Assembly (NCBI RefSeq): GCF_024586455.1
Contig: NC_065922.1
Span: forward strand, 24,176,089-24,240,088
From: Bactrocera neohumeralis
Taxonomy: Eukaryota > Arthropoda > Insecta > Diptera > Tephritidae
Direction: 5' to 3'
Length of the DNA stretch: 64,000 nt
Below the pieces are notes generated by a model. It saw nothing but the letters and a program-made list of their open reading frames with translations. It was not told the DNA's origin and did not search any database. Positions 33,558 through 47,000 of this stretch are shown here, piece after piece. Position numbers and translations under genes: made by a program. Position 1 is the first letter of the stretch; each line of letters opens with the position of its first letter.

Positions 33558-35098
33558 TCATGTATGCGTTCGTGTCTTAGTCAGAGTACCCTGACTGATA
33601 CTTGGAGGTCCTGGTATTTGTATGACGGGCATAGCACCAGCTAATTGCGGATTCGTATAAGCCACTGCACGCTCTTTCTCCGAATGAGCAAAGGATGAGA
33701 ACGGCCGCAAACGTATATAGAGTACAGCTGATATGAGACAGGAGGTTACGAGTATACCAAGCAGTATAATCAAAGTGATCGCGAAACCAGGCGTTGTCAT
33801 ACAAATTAGACCATCTTCGCGTGCTGGGAAGACCATGGTTTGGGGCGCGGCAACGGTTGTGCCATTCGCCTGATCGTCAATGGCAAAGGTGAGATCACCC
33901 GAAGAAACGACTTTAATGATACGATTGAGACCTACTTCCGGTTCGGAATCGACAGCACGTGTACGACGTTGTACACGTCGCTCGTCACGCCGCTTGCCGA
34001 TGCCGCTGCTCACATGATAAGTGTCGACGTGCAATTGTGGTGGCGGTGGGCCATATTGTGACTCTGGTCCGACTTGCAGATGATGCACCTCTTGTAGATT
34101 GGGGTCAGAACACTGGTCGGGACATTGGTAACGACAGATTTGTATTGTGCACTGGAAGTGTACCTCCATGGAGTCGGGGAATTTGAATGCTTGGAAGTGT
34201 GCATAGGAGAGCACCGACGCTGATGCGCCGAAATTCTTAATTTTCGTAAAGCGTGACATTAATTTCGGCCGAGTGACACAACCACGTTGATCGACCAATT
34301 GTATGGGTGCACGTTTGCCATCGTGCGCCACACAATTGCGCACAAGCATATCGAATTTGGAATCATCATCCTTGATAGCCAACACCATGGTCATAGTTTG
34401 TCCGATCTTCACCAATCCCGAGACCTCTGAGGCCCACGGGCCTTTACCCACTTGAATCTGCATCCAACAACCTACATTATCGCCAGCAAAGTCTGCGCGT
34501 ACCACATCTAACATATCCACGGGGAATGGCCGGAATGTCACGCTTTTCTCATACTGATCGTGCCATGTGCAACGCAGCTTACGCGCTTGATCCCACACCT
34601 CCTGCACTTGCGGATCGTATTGTATGACAATAATATTCTCAAAGTAGGTGCCCGAACCAGATTCATGTCCATAACCATACAAACCATTCTCAGTATTGCC
34701 CGATGTACCACACTCATGCAGCCCGATATCGAAAGTGGCCGAAGTGCGTCCCAGTCCCGATGGCAAATGCACGCAATTCATATTACTATAGTGTCCTTTC
34801 GAGAAGACAATACCATAGAATGGTTTATCGAATTTCACAAATACTTTCATTCCATTCTTCTCGCACTTTACATCCAGTGAGATTATTTTCGGCATGTCCT
34901 GCACCGGCGACGACCAGATCTCGTTATTGCTTGAGGCGCCAACGCTCAAATCGGGCAGCACTTGTTGTGCGTGCACTTGCTGTGGTGGCGGCCGTTGTGG
35001 TGGTAATGGCGGCGGTGGGCCTTGATAAGCCAACTGTGCGGGTGGTGGTGGTGGACCGAAAGGTTGTCCCAGACTGAGTGGAATGCTTTGATGATTGC
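33558..35098 (-). CDS. dy: dusky exon 3: Pro-rich linker, ZP domain, furin site, transmembrane helix
   Basis: The acceptor is GCGACTTTAG|GC at 35099-35100. The first codon is completed from exon 2 (phase 1). It encodes NHQSIPLSLGQPFG, then a PPPP-rich linker, the whole ZP domain, the helix ITLIILLGILVTSCLISAVL and the stop TGA at 33558-33560. The ZP domain is in one exon here, but split over five in the miniature gene. Confidence 0.93.
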
Positions 35099-38000
35099 CT
35101 AAAGTCGCAATTAGAAAAATATTTCAATACTTTTTTTTACTGAGATGATCGAACTTACTACGTGCTGGTCCTGGCCCTGGTTGTTGTTGTTGAATGTTGT
35201 GCTGATATAACACCTTTGGTGGTTGCTGTGGCTCCGATTCCGATTCCAGCGCCACCTGATCGACCTCGTTGTCATGCTCGGAAATCTCCTCTGTGCCAGT
35301 GATGGCTTTGACTACGTCCACATCATCTGCAAGCGTGATCTGCAATGTGTCAAGTAATAAAATACAACAGTTATATGATTATTTGAAGACTTTGTAGTTT
35401 GTTTATTTAGAAAAAATTATATATCCATTTATATGTTTGTAGCTTCAATGCTTATAAGGGTTATATAGTTTAAGGTTTCAAAAATAATATTAATTTATAT
35501 TTAGTGGCTAAGTCTTTCGACAGTTTCAACGGTGTCTTATACTCCACTATATAGAGAGAGGGAGGAAAAAGTCCCAAGGTGCATTATTCGGTCATTAAAG
35601 TAGATGAGCTCTGACTTTTATTTTTGTGCTTTTAGCCTTGATTTCTTTCTGGAACACTTCTGCTTTTTTACGTGGCCGGTCCCAGACCCAGCGCACAACC
35701 CTGGGGACGGATTTTTGTCTTCTCACTTTAGCTTGCCTTCAAATGGATGCTTTTTGGTTACCCAGAGGATACTTGGTCCATCCAGTCCTCGACGTTATGT
35801 TGTAGGTAGGTAGGTAGGAGTGCAGCCCTATCGGGCTCAATTAGCACTTGATGTGCCATTTTGATACGTTATGTTGTACAAATCTTGACCCTTTGGTACC
35901 ACAAAGAGTCAGCTGGTTTATAAAACCATTAGTAGAGGCATTCGACGTCTGAAGTTGGATTGAATCAAAGAAACAGTGGAAAAAGTGTTCGACTTACACT
36001 TGCGTTAAGTTAATTCAACCACTTTAGACTGAAGAAGAGCGATCCCACTTATTAATTTTAATGTTGTTTGGGAAAAGGCGGTATCACTTGAAAGTCTGCG
36101 ATGAATATATACTTAAATAATAGTGCATAGACGTGTACACTCATCCTACATAAGACCAGGACCGTTTCCGATATTCAAGGACAAACGGCTGAGTGTGAAA
36201 CCTTTTACTGAAGGTTTTTGTACCCACGGTCTCCAATTTCAAGCAATCTCGATACCAGCCACTTGTTCAGTATTATTTTGAAGAAGATCTCAAAAGCGCG
36301 TTGAAATCTCAATACAGTTATGGACCTTTGGGACTTACTACTCGCAACTAGCCGAGCATGTAAACCACATACGATTTAACACAAAATACCAATAGATCAA
36401 TTATCCGCTTGCCATATCGGTTTTGTCTCTCTATTTACATCAATTCCTACATATATCCGTAGAACTTGTCAATGTCAAATCAGACCAATCAGCCATAAAT
36501 ATGCGAAAGCATTCACAATCAAGAGATCCGCAAAGCTTCAACGGATTTCTAATGTTCCAATTACCAAGTGCGCGTATTCACTGAAGATGCACCTAATTGC
36601 ATAAGACCATAATGGGTTGCTCCAATCACATACTACGAAGCATAAATGTAGTGTCAATTAACGGGAGTACTTCATATGTGTGACAAGCAAGGAAAAAGTG
36701 CACCAATTTCGCTTTTTCCAACACAATCACTACCAGCAAACGATGATGACACCTGTTCTTAGAAGACGCACCAATGCCACTGAAACAGTGCCATAACGGG
36801 ACAAGCGGTAGAATGAGTTCAAGGCTAGAAAACGTGTCAGTGGTTGGTGATATTTTTAGATAAAAAAACGTGCCACGAAGCCATTTGCGCATATATTATA
36901 TGTACATACATATCTAGGCATTTACAGCTATGGCTTTCTGTGCAAATCTATTTCTGGCTTGGCTGCACACTTTTTAAGGTTTTGCTTTCTTTTTGTCTAG
37001 CTTTTGCTGTGCGTTTTCTTTTATTGGCCATGGACTTGACGATTTTCCTAGACGCAAAGTTGTTGGTAGAATTTCTTCGGCTTTAATGGTGACAATTCAT
37101 CAGCAAGACAAACCAGTTGATGATATCGTCGGTTATTGTTGGTTATTGCTGATGAGCAGCAATCCATCATCATCAACAACCACCACCAACGATTGCATGC
37201 AACATATACTTATGTGGTATATACATATGTATGCATGTAGTTAGAGAAATGCATTTATAACAATATGAGAGTATGTTTGCATGTATTTATTTAGCAACTA
37301 AAATATCACCGAACCATATAAGGTACGAAGCTGCGGCACTTTTATAGAAAAATGAAAGAAAAAACATTAACTTCGCTTGCATCGATGCTACAATACCGCT
37401 TAAAAATATAAAAGTTTCCTTAAAAGAACTGGATTTTGATCAGTCAGTTTGTATGGCAGCTTTACGTTATGGTCGTTAGATCTGAACAATTTCTTCCAAG
37501 ATTATTCCATTGTCTTGTCCAATAATCCGTGGCAAATTGTATGAATATATCTTGTCAAATGAAAAAGTTTTCCATAGAAGAACCTGATTCGCTCGTTCCG
37601 TTTGTATGACAACTATACGCTATAGTAATCGGATCTGTACAAATTATTCGGAAATTATAGCATTGCATTAGAAAATAATCTGCGTCAAATTTCGCGAAAA
37701 TATCTCGACAAATAAAACAGTTTTCCATACAAGGCCTTGAATTTGATCGATCAGTTTATATGACAGCTATATGTTTTAGGGGTCCGATATCGACGGTTCT
37801 GACAAATGAACAGTTCCTCGGAGAGAAAAGGACATGTGAAAATTTTCAGATTGATAACTCAAAAACTGATCGACTATTTAGCTTAATTAGAGAGACTGAA
37901 TGTCTTTACATTGCTAAATAGACCCCGACCGTCGCGCTGATCATTAATATCTATTTTATGATGTCTCCAATGGTTTATTCCTCTTTCTGCCCCCGTTCAG

Positions 38001-41000
38001 GGTATAAAAATTAATCAAAAAAAAAACATACATATACTCATATAAACCACAAAAGGAGCATCACGGAAGATGCCGGCACTGTGGCAGGCGTGTAAGTAAA
38101 ATGCGCAGACCAGCGGTATAAACTACCGGAGCCATCATGTTATAGATTTCTATACCGGCGCATGCGTGCACAAGTGCATTTGCTCACCAACACATTGGCA
38201 TACATTGCCAACAGGGAAAAGCGCCGTTTTACATGAATGACTGCTGTGCCAGCAGTCGAACACTTATACCGTTGGCAGCTTGTTTACTTCGAAAATCAAA
38301 CAGACCCACACTTACACTTCAATTACATATATACGTATATATGTATGTGTTCCTAGAGACGACATGAATTTCTTTACGCATGCGCGTTGAACACGACATC
38401 AACGCATCACTCGCGCATCGCACATAAACGCGACGTTGTACACATTCATTTGTTGCCGAATGGTCGGTACTAGGCTTATTTGGTTTTGGCAGTGAGTGTT
38501 CGATGGAAAATTAGATAGTTTGTCGAAGTGTTGTTGCTGTATTGTTGAGTGCTTTCTATTGACAATAAAAAATACAGCAGACAACTTTGACAATGACAGC
38601 TACGAGCTACATGCATACTTGTGCTACTAACACTTGTGCAAATACGCACTGCAAATATTGCAAAAACAGACGCATATGCACTTTCCTCAATGACAAATGA
38701 AAACGGAACTGTTAGAGGTTAGCTTTAGGTACCTGAAATGCGCAAAGTACTTGAAATTTTAGCAACATGTAGGTCACAACTTGACTTGGTGGCGGACATA
38801 AGAAGGAGAGGTGATTATTATTTCAAATCGATAATGGCGGTTGTTGTTGGTTTGTAGGTTAGATTAGATTAGATTTTGTGATTGATTCGCAATCGAAGCA
38901 ATTAGTGCCGAAAACTCACTAGACCTTTGTCAATCATATTTATATAGAACGAGCTCGTGACGGCATAAATACTGACGTGTATACGTCGATGTCGATGTCT
39001 TATGTGCAGATCCAATCGATTTGGTAATTAGCAAGTCTTCTTCACCTTCCTTATTGGCGTTGACACCGTTTACGCCGTAATAGTATTGCTCAACTGCAGC
39101 TAAATATACAATTTTTCCAAATTTCTGGCATTGTGTGGATTCTATCCTAAAGAACTGCGAGGGTTCTGTTCTGATGTGAATATTCTATATTCAATAAAGG
39201 GGAAGTTTTGGGTTTCCCAGCCGCTGTTTTCCAAATAGTTTTTAATCGGTTGTGCAATATGAGGCCGAGCGTTTTTACTATGGAATATTATTGCCTCGTG
39301 TCGCACCTTTCGGTAATCGCTTGCTTCATTTTGAGTAGTTATTGTTGATAGACTTTCCCATAAATGTTTCCAGCCAATTTTTAAAGATCATAATACAACA
39401 TGTGGTTATGATCCCGCCAAAAATTGAGTATAACTTTGGCGTTTTTCTGGTTGGGCACGTGTCACATAGAATTTGTGCATATAGGATTTTCGCAATGAAC
39501 CCGTTTTTCAACTTCAGTCAAATTCCGTGCATAAGTTAGCTTAGGTTAGGTTAGGTTAGTCTGGTAGGCCAATGAGCCACGCATAGAGTTTTGATCCTTT
39601 GCGATACCGAATGGAGTTCTAGGTCCATGAAGAGTAGTCATCCTTCTTTTTTGAAATACTCTTTGGTTGCCATATGAACCAAATTCCTTGGTTTTGAATG
39701 ATCCGGCTGCTTTTAAGAGTTTTGAAATAACCGACTAAAGATTCTGCGTGCTCTTCTTGTATTTGGCAACAATTTTCATTGTGCAAAGCTTTCAGTTCCT
39801 CATCTTCGATTTCTTTCAACTTTTGAAGCCCTCGTGTAAAAAACTTTGACCTCCATTGGCAACTTGCGTTCTAGCTCTGTACCAATGGATTGCACATGCC
39901 CTTAGCAGGCATTTGCAGAAACCCCAGTCCTGTGCAACTGCAAAATCCATCTTTCCGCAATATTAGGTACTCTTACTGGACACTATCCAAAAGGCATTCA
40001 TGTGCATAATGCATTGGTCTAGGTTGTGGCGGACCAGATGCACTAGGTGACAGACCAGTATTCAACTGCCCATGAGTTGGCGGTCCGTAGGGTGATATCA
40101 AATTTGGGGGATGTATTCCAGGCGGTAAACCACCACCTGCCGGTGAAGGCAAATGTGCTGATGGATGCGGCGATTAGAATTGCTCTGGCTGTGACGACGG
40201 CTGTGAACTACTATTGCTACTCTGACTGTCCTGACCTGGGATCGAACGAGATGATACATCTATTGCGCTTTCCGAAGGCGGGTATTTCATACCATCAGAC
40301 GCTTGAGTGCCGTTAGGCGAACCTTTAACCACATTTTCCGCATACGGTGTTGGTTTTATTGGGGCCACCATCATTTGAGCCTTATCAAAGGCAAGGTGGA
40401 AACATCCAGGAACTTTTTCCGCCATTGTCCGGCCTTTGCGATACTGAGGTTGAAACAGCGAACCAGGGGACATTGCGGTTTGTGTATTTGTAAAGTGGTT
40501 TGTTCTACTGTATAAGAGTTTTAGGTAACACAACGGATTGGCGCTCTCAGCTGTTCAAGTGTGATCCCTCTTAGGATCGACCACTCAACCTAATATATAT
40601 TTTTAACTATTTATCTCTCTCTAAAGCGTTATGCAGTTATACATGAGCTCAGGCTTTAAATTCGTAATATCATTTGTTTGACTCCACAAGACATATTCAC
40701 CCAAAATTTCCTCATTTGTTTTGCTGTTGTTTTTTTTTCTTTTCGCCAACTACCGTGTTCTCAGTTCAGTTCACTCGATGATTACCTTTGACTTGCCAAA
40801 GTCATAAATCAAGTTAATATACAATAGCGATTACAACAACAACAAGTGATTAACCTTCGCAAAATCAAATAGAGAATGCAAATTAAAGTTCAACCACAAC
40901 AACAACAAAATGATAATTTTCCAATTCGGTAGAAACTCATGACAGCCTAACCAAATAGTTAACTGTATATTTTAGTGTTTTGTGTGTTTCTTATTATTTT

Positions 41001-44000
41001 TCGGTAATGCGAAAACGAACTGTAATTACAAACAAGTCGCGGAGAAAAATTATCGTCAAGCAAGAAATCGACCTAGTTTCGGCAAACGAAAGTCAAGAAG
41101 CGCGGCCAAGTTGGGCCGACCGTAGCGGGATAAGAAGAGCGGCGAAGAAGAAGAAAAATAGTTTCGCATTTTTAATTGAATGAGCAAAAATTTCGTTTCC
41201 AGTTCAGTTGAGCACCTTGTTGCCATTAACACACTAACAACAACTACGTACATATATATATATATATATATATGTATGTGAGTGAGTGTGTGCGCAAGCG
41301 CACAAGTATTACGCTTTTATCACTTTTAACGACTCTACAAAAATGTTAATTAACTACAATTCAATGATGATTTCGGCGAAAACGCGCGGCAAATCAAATT
41401 GAATGAAAGCAAAAACAACAACAGCAACAATAACACAACTAAGTACACGTCGAGTGCAAAGTAGTCGAACGGCAACGCGGCAATAACGAACAACGCTACC
41501 AAGTGAACCATGAGAATAAAAGCGCCTGCAACAACAGAAACAACAAAAATCAATCGAATTGTAATGAAAACGAAATGCCACACCACACGCGCGCACCCGC
41601 GGCACTGACGGCGCGCCGCAGTCGACAAGGAAACGGCCTATTTGCAACCTGTTCGCCGCCACACACAAATTCGCCCATATACAAAAACAAAAACAAAAGC
41701 GTTAAAAGAGATGAACAGCCGAAATGGAAAAATGCAAACATAGTGATTTTTGCACCGAAAGTCAAGGCGCTTGACGGCGCGTGGCGTGAAGCTGGTGCGC
41801 CACGCAGACTGCCCATTTGCTGATTGGATTTCTGAATGATTCGGCGGCGCGTTGGGAAGCATGTGCGTCTGCGTTCATTGCGTGCGCGTACAACAACAAA
41901 ATGCTGCATGTTGCTCCCGGCATGCTGAAATGGGGCAATTGCCTTTTTCTGTTATTGTTGCCATCGACGACCAGCAGGCGATTTCAGCTTGTTGGGCAAA
42001 AAAAGCTGGCTATTGCCTTAACAGCTTACTCGGCGGCGCTGTGCGCGTAATATTATGCATTGGTGCCGTTGGCTGTCGGCGCGGCAAAGAGTGTCGCCGC
42101 GTACGCGGATGCGTTACACACATATATATGAGCTAGTGAGACACCTAAGCGCATGCGTAAAAGCATATGCCGGTCAGTACAAGCTGCGGCCAATGCGGTA
42201 AAACGCACAAATCAATGTAGAAAGGCTGTGCGCGCGCGAAAAAAAACAAGGCGCGTAGAAAGCAAAACAGTAGTAAAATCGCCAATGAATGATCGACGCA
42301 CCGCAACGGCATTTAACATATAAATTTGGCATTTTAGAATCGCTTTGGGCGAACCTGTTCGCCATGGCCGCTTTTCACCTTCGCAAACGCTCGCAGACAG
42401 CGCCGCTTTTTCGCGCTATTTCTCTTTCATTTTTTTATTTCTACTTTTTTCCACAGAAAACTCAAGCGCCTTTGCGGCAGGATTGCAATCTCAATGAGAA
42501 ATGAGGAATTCGCTGCGTCGAAGATGTCTGCTGGCGCTGCTAGTACTGGTGGTGGTGGTGCTGGTGGGGTACGTTGCCCAAAATGTCGCTTATGCTCGTA
42601 CAATGTAGTATATTGGCATGTTTGTGGTTTCGTTTTCTATCCGCCTTGTGGCTTCGTACACATTTTCGGCTGTGTCCATCATTGATTTTATTTGTGGCGG
42701 TGAAAGTTGTTTACTTTTCTCAGTTAGTTGCCTGATTTCAGGGAAATGATTGCTATCGCACTTTGTGTCTATGTATGCGTGTACGTATGTTAATGTGTGC
42801 GTGTGATTGCGTTTGTGCGGAAAAGGAAATCTCGATCCAGTTATGGAGGATAAAATGCCCCATATATCATTGGGTTTGGATGAAATTAATGGACTAAAGG
42901 CTTGACTTTTGGCACTAATGTATTTGTACACTTTCTCAAGCAGTTCATATACTTACAAGTATATTCCCATGACTGGTAACACAGCAGAGAGATATAAATT
43001 GATTCCGCCCTTAAGCCTTGCCAGTGGCTATTAGCAGAAACTCTTCAGTACATTTTATGTCGACAGCCACAACTAAAGTATCTGGGAGTAGCTGCTGAAG
43101 TTGTGGTCGGTATGATGCTCATAGATATCCAGGGTGTTGAATTCGCGCGACACCGTCCTTTTGTTGAGGAAATAAAAAGCTGAAACAATGTAGCTGCAAC
43201 GGTGGCAAACCTCAACCAAAGATCCTTAGATTCACATATTGATACCGTACATCCATTGGTGGATAGACTAAGGATATGGAGACCTGGATCACCACCTGAC
43301 CCAAAGTAAACACTGGTGCCTTAGAAGCTACATCCTTGTAGAGATTCCATGATGACATTTGTCCGAACTGTCTGACGTGCGCAGAGTGCCCAGAAGACTC
43401 TGAATATGTATTCTTTTTTTGCTTTTTAAGTAGAATGGAAGAACTAAAAAACTACTTTCGGTGGTAATTTTGCAGGAAAAAGTGACGACACTTATTGGTC
43501 AGTTTACTTTGAATTGTAAAACTATCAGCAATGCTTCAGCCTAAATCATTACTAAACTGAAACATATATAATACTGAGTCCGTACTATATATTAAAGGTT
43601 TTATTACTCCGACGAAGTGATGTTAAATCAAATGGTTCGGTGGGAGAGTCCCTCAATGCTTCCGCTACTAATCGATAAATAATGAGATAACCTAACCGGA
43701 GTGGAGACCGATCTTTTTAGCTGCCATGCTGCACGGAACCTAGCTCCCCAGCGATCATATTCACCATATTCACAAAGTGGACGAAGAAGTACAAATTTGA
43801 TCTTAATATTGCAGTCAATAACCCTAAGATTTTAGGTGTAACACTCGACTCATTCACACCGCAACAAAATCCTCATGTTGCTAGCCAGTAGCATTTGAGA
43901 AAAAGACAATGAAACGTTTTTGGCAACATACTAGGCAATAGGCCGTCTGGTCCTTAATGCACTAATATGGTCGCCTGGATACAGTGAAGTACAGACGAGG

Positions 44001-47000
44001 CAGATTTTCATATACCAGAACACTGCACTCCGAACTATAACGGGATGCCTCTTGATATCTCCTATCAAACATCTACATAGTGAAGGCTGTATACTTCCAG
44101 TTAAAGATCATAATAAACTCATCTCCACACAGTTTCTTCAAGGGCGTTTTCATAGAAATCAACCCTCTAGTCACCTGCTTGAAGCGGAACCGCCTCCTAG
44201 GAGCATCGAGAGGTCCTTCCTCAACTACATCGACGACATAAGACAATCCGCCGACCAGACTTCGGACGCAACTAACTTCAGACATGCACTAACCGCCACT
44301 CACAGTGGATCCATAAACACCTTCACCGACTTTCAGTGAATGTCGTACTTAGAATCAAAGCACCACCCATTGCAGATGACGAGCTTGAGTTGCCGCGAGA
44401 ATCGAGAGTGACCCTTGCGCAGCTTCGTTCTGGATACTGTTGCAGGTTAAACTCCTACTTATCCAGAATCGACCCCGACATATCAAATATATCCAGCACA
44501 CGACGAGTCACCACATGACCCTAACCACCTCTTTGCATGCAAGCTAACCCTACACATATGACATCCCTCTCCTCATGGTCCGACCCCGTCTAAACAGCAC
44601 GTTTCCTGGGCCACTTGAAGACTCTTACTCCTATAAATATCTGCATAAACATTTTTACATTTTAAAAGAAGTGAACTGGTGTTCAACCTTTCTGCTAAAC
44701 TAAAAAAAATAATAAAAAAAAAAATCTGCACATAATTTCCCACACACCAACGCAGCGACCATATTGTGATGCAGCGAAATGTTGCTGCTTTCCACCAATG
44801 TCACTCATACGCCAGCGCCTTGATGCGCTTATCAAGCGTAACATCGCATTGAAATGTGAAATGCACTCATTCCGCTTGAACTGCAACATTTAAACGCAGA
44901 GCGACAGCACGAGGAACAACAGCAACCAGTTGAGGCGTGCAGAATTCGTGATGTATTTAACCGTTAAATCAGACATTTTGACATTTACCTGCAGCTTACA
45001 TTACTTGCTGTTGCGAAAAGCCCTTACACGACCAAAGGAACCGGCAGCCTGCTGCCGCTGCTGACATAGTCGCGCTTGCTGTTGTTGCTTTTGATGTTGT
45101 TGCAGTTATTGCTCTTGTTGTTTTTGGTGTTGTCGCTTTTATTGTTGTTGCTGTCGATTCATCGCAATTAAGGCAGATTTCACTTTTCATATTCATGCAC
45201 CAAGCAGAAGGCTAAACGGCAGCGCGCTGAAAGCGAAAATCTCACGAATGATGCGCTGAAGGTACAGGCAACACACACACACACATGTACATAGACAGCA
45301 CTCGTGCCTAGCAAACAATCAATAAGCACTCTTCCTTTCCATTGCCACGCTGACTTGTCGGCGAATTCGATGCGCTCCTTTGCGTTCGCTCCAGCCCTGC
45401 CAGCTGCCGGTGCATATTTTGCGGCGTTGACTGGCTTTTGACCTCGCCACTCGACTCAAGTATCCACACACATACATACGTACATATGTGCCTGGTGTGC
45501 TTACCTCGACGCGCTGCGGAATTCTCTGGGCAGTGTCATTATTATTTTCGCTTTTCCTTAGCCAGCCATATTGTTGTAGCTGGAAGTTGCTGTTGATGCA
45601 GGTCTCAAGCGCTAATACGTGAATTAAAGAAGCGTATATATTCGCAGGCTGCGCGGCTATGCGGCTGCCAAGTTGTCAGACAACGAAAGCGCCGCACTTA
45701 GCCACGCCGTACTGCATCATTGTATCACGTTCTTGGCGCATTTTCATGCACTTTCTCCCGATTCTGGATACCACACACACAAACACACATCCGCGTTGGG
45801 CGCGCACACACACATTGGTTTTGTGATGCCACAGAGACCACTGCAACCGCGGCCGTTGCCGTTGCCGCGTGTCATCTTCGATATGACTGACTTTCGGCAC
45901 TTGGCCGTCTGCTGCGCTGGTTTGCTAACCTGCCTGGAATGTACTTACTCACTCAGCGCTCAGGCTAAATATGCACAGACGGTTTTTATCTCGTTTTGCA
46001 TTCCTGTTTTTTGCATTTCCATTTCTTTTTTCAACATACATATGTATACATTCATGCCATTTATTCACAATTTTTATCTTCTGCCGCTCTGCGCATTGGA
46101 GGTCAGCAGCGCACCGCATTTTTGTGGCTGCGACTAGCTGGATTCCGGCGTTATAGTCATCAGAGTCATCATCATCATCATGAATATCACCAGCAATGGC
46201 ATCATCACTGTGAAGACCGCCATCATCATCTCCTCACACATAACCGTCTGTCAGCTAAAAGCATAATGACGAAAACAACAAAAACACAAATCGCCAATCT
46301 TGTTGTTTTTCGCATTGAAGTTGCCACTGCCACTGCCAAACCAGCAGGAAGACACCGCGCCAAACCAAACCAAAGCAGCCCGAACTAACGACATCAAATG
46401 ACGCCAGCGCGCCGTCGCCTTGTCTGTGGTTTGGTTGGGCCGCTGCTGCTGCGACTGCCGCTGGTCGCGAACTGGTTGCATTGCGCTGCTTCACTTTTTC
46501 CTGCATTTGAATATGCAAATCATTTGTTGGTTGGTTATTTTTGTCGTTTTGTTACGTCTTTGTTGTTGCTTTGTTGTCTGCAAGCACGAGCATTTCTCAT
46601 CAATTTTTATTGACATCACTTTTCCAGCATTTTTTCACTCTTGCTCTTCGACACAAATTTTCGGTTGTAATTTGTTTGTTTTTGTTGTTTTTTCGGTTGT
46701 TTGTTGTTTTGGCTGCTTTCATTGCGCCAATTTTGCAGAAATAACCTGTATATTGGCTGCATTAACCCGACTTGCAAATCTGGTAATAATAATGAACTTC
46801 AAAAATTACAGACGGAGAAAATTCTTGACACTGCAGCGACGAACGCTTGTTTGGACTTGATTTCTTTGCGAAAATTGGAACTTTGAATATTCAGTAAATG
46901 ACTTAAAGCGGACGAGTTTGGAGTTTCAAAATTATAAGGTAGTGATGCAGTTTCAGGATGTAAACAAATATAGGGTACACACGTGGAATAGTAGGAAGAT

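Noticed and set aside
41350..41628. Hydrophobic 92-codon - strand frame resembling a membrane protein
   Set aside because: The hydrophobic run is the complement of CAACAA tracts. No splice donor at the right phase to join dusky exon 2 was found, and the exon at 50414-50473 fits better.
45673..46860. Two frames of 154 and 146 codons
   Set aside because: Composition follows TTGTTG, CA and TTTTC tracts. They have no domain, and they lie inside a dusky intron with no matching splice signals.
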